Under the pieces are notes generated by a model. It saw nothing but the letters and a program-made list of their open reading frames with translations. It did not search any database and was not told where the DNA came from. DNA of 64,000 nucleotides. It comes from Thermoguttaceae bacterium (lineage in GTDB: Bacteria > Planctomycetota > Planctomycetia > Pirellulales > Thermoguttaceae). The translations under genes were made by a program, and so were the position numbers. The stretch covers positions 62,001 to 126,000 of the forward strand of contig JAGBDN010000101.1 of assembly GCA_017937485.1 (NCBI GenBank), read 5' to 3'. Positions 63,414 through 64,000 of this stretch are shown here, in pieces (within the stretch, counting starts at the first letter, position 1; every line of letters begins with the position of its first letter).

Positions 63414-63779
63414 GTGTCGCAGAAACCGCAAAAATCTCCCCGTCCGAAAAACGAACCGCCGTTGCGCAAGAAAGTCGGTTGGATTACGCTCGGAATGGCG
63501 GTTCTCGTCGCTTACGGTTTCTACACCGGAGAGGCGGGACTTCTCGAATTGAATCGTATGTGCGTGATGATGTTCCTTCTCTGGCTCGCTTGGCCGGAGC
63601 TGGAACGACTTCCGCGTTGGATTTTTTTCGCGATTCCGATTTTGGTCGTTCTTTGCGCTTGGCGACCGCAACTCCTTCTTTTCGTCGGGCCGGCGCTTTT
63701 TTTCCTTTGGCTGTTGCAACCGCCGAAATCGCGACGTCCGAAGAATTCCGCGACGAAAAAAACGCCGAAATCGCGTTGA
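63414..63779 (+). CDS. Small membrane protein, GTG start
   Basis: From GTG 63414 (GAGG nine bases upstream) the 121-residue protein has a basic leader (SQKPQKSPRPKNEPPLRKK), then three hydrophobic helices (GWITLGMAVLVAYGFYTGEA; VMMFLLWLAWPELERL; FFAIPILVVLCAW to LLLFVGPALFFLWLL) and a basic tail. It follows nspC on the same strand. The function is unknown. Confidence 0.7.
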   Translation: MSQKPQKSPRPKNEPPLRKKVGWITLGMAVLVAYGFYTGEAGLLELNRMCVMMFLLWLAWPELERLPRWIFFAIPILVVLCAWRPQLLLFVGPALFFLWLLQPPKSRRPKNSATKKTPKSR

Positions 63780-63814
63780 CCGCGGTTCCTCGAACGCGTT
63801 CGCTTCCGCAATTA

Positions 63815-63866
63815 AAAAATAAACGCGACTCCGGCTCGTCCTCGACGCCAAAGTCGCGTTTTTTAT
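63815..63866. terminator. Bidirectional terminator
   Basis: CGCGACT (63824-63830) pairs with AGTCGCG (63852-63858) across a 21-base loop, with an A run before and a T run after. It separates convergent genes. Confidence 0.6.
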
Positions 63867-63908
63867 CGGCAAATTCGTTAAATTTTCGCTTTGCGAACCA
63901 AGCGAAGT

Positions 63909-64000
63909 CTATCGGCGTTCGTCCGCCTCGCGCAACAGCGCTTCAATTTTCTCCAAAAGGGGCGCGAAGTGATACGGCTTCGAGATGAACGTCCCTTCCC
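63909..64000 (-). CDS. C-terminal end of a response-regulator receiver domain (partial)
   Basis: Only the last 29 codons are in the window, before TAG (63909-63911). The peptide GTFISKPYHFAPLLEKIEAL has the conserved Lys-Pro of the receiver fold near its end, followed by the last helix LLREADERR. The rest lies beyond the right edge, so it could be a stand-alone response regulator or the tail of a hybrid histidine kinase. Confidence 0.7.
   Translation of the reverse strand, partial: EGTFISKPYHFAPLLEKIEALLREADERR

Overview
The window reads as chromosomal DNA of a planctomycete, probably a Pirellulales/Thermoguttaceae-like lineage. Two proteins start with a type IV prepilin-like segment ([15 protein letters not shown]) followed by [12 protein letters not shown], the planctomycete DUF1559 hallmark. 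Two Tat-exported Gfo/Idh/MocA oxidoreductases, a topoisomerase VI A subunit, a lipoprotein-rich secretome and lipid A genes fit the same group. Most of the sequence is GC-rich with strong third-position bias, which throws long antisense shadow ORFs. The AT-richer stretches stand out: the hsdS gene (about 6.8-7.9 kb) and the cluster at 55.9-58.4 kb.

Layout. 0-3.4 kb: the tail of an unknown gene, a D-2-hydroxyacid dehydrogenase, an Rrf2-like regulator and lpxB. 3.5-9.5 kb: a type I restriction-modification locus (hsdM-hsdS-hsdR, minus strand) whose hsdM has an in-frame TAG. 9.7-20.7 kb, all minus strand: a DUF5009 membrane acyltransferase, a secreted EEP-family phosphoesterase, a small lipoprotein, a DUF1559 protein put out of frame by a 12-G tract, a radical SAM/UbiA pair, a second DUF1559 protein, thiamine pyrophosphokinase, a ROK kinase and a PolB-type exonuclease. 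21-23 kb: efp and a divergent epmB-like lysine aminomutase. 23.5-39.3 kb: Gfo/Idh/MocA enzymes, a zinc-ribbon/coiled-coil membrane protein, nadK, leuD, leuC, an exported esterase, a secreted GH99-like protein, top6A and a leucine-rich-repeat lipoprotein. 39.8-46.4 kb: a DUF167 protein, an exported cupin, a VOC protein, panC, ruvB, ruvA and dapA. 46.6-47.1 kb: two tandem tRNA-Leu(CAA) genes, each with its own terminator. 47.3-54.5 kb: an unknown protein, a lipoprotein with a Q-rich tail, a TPR protein, rpsT, lpxD and lpxI. 54.6-58.4 kb: an unusual three-gene operon that I read as a divergent ECF sigma-like protein, a zinc-binding membrane anti-sigma-like protein and a small partner. 58.7-64 kb: a secreted protein, the two carboxynorspermidine genes, a small membrane protein and the tail of a response-regulator receiver domain.

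How the genes fit together. lpxB, lpxD and lpxI point to lipid A synthesis. efp and epmB would make and modify EF-P. leuC/leuD, dapA, panC, nadK and the polyamine pair are biosynthetic housekeeping. ruvA/ruvB and top6A handle DNA. The points most worth following are the poly-G tract that switches off a DUF1559 gene behind a near-consensus promoter, the amber codon in hsdM, and the sigma/anti-sigma-like cluster.
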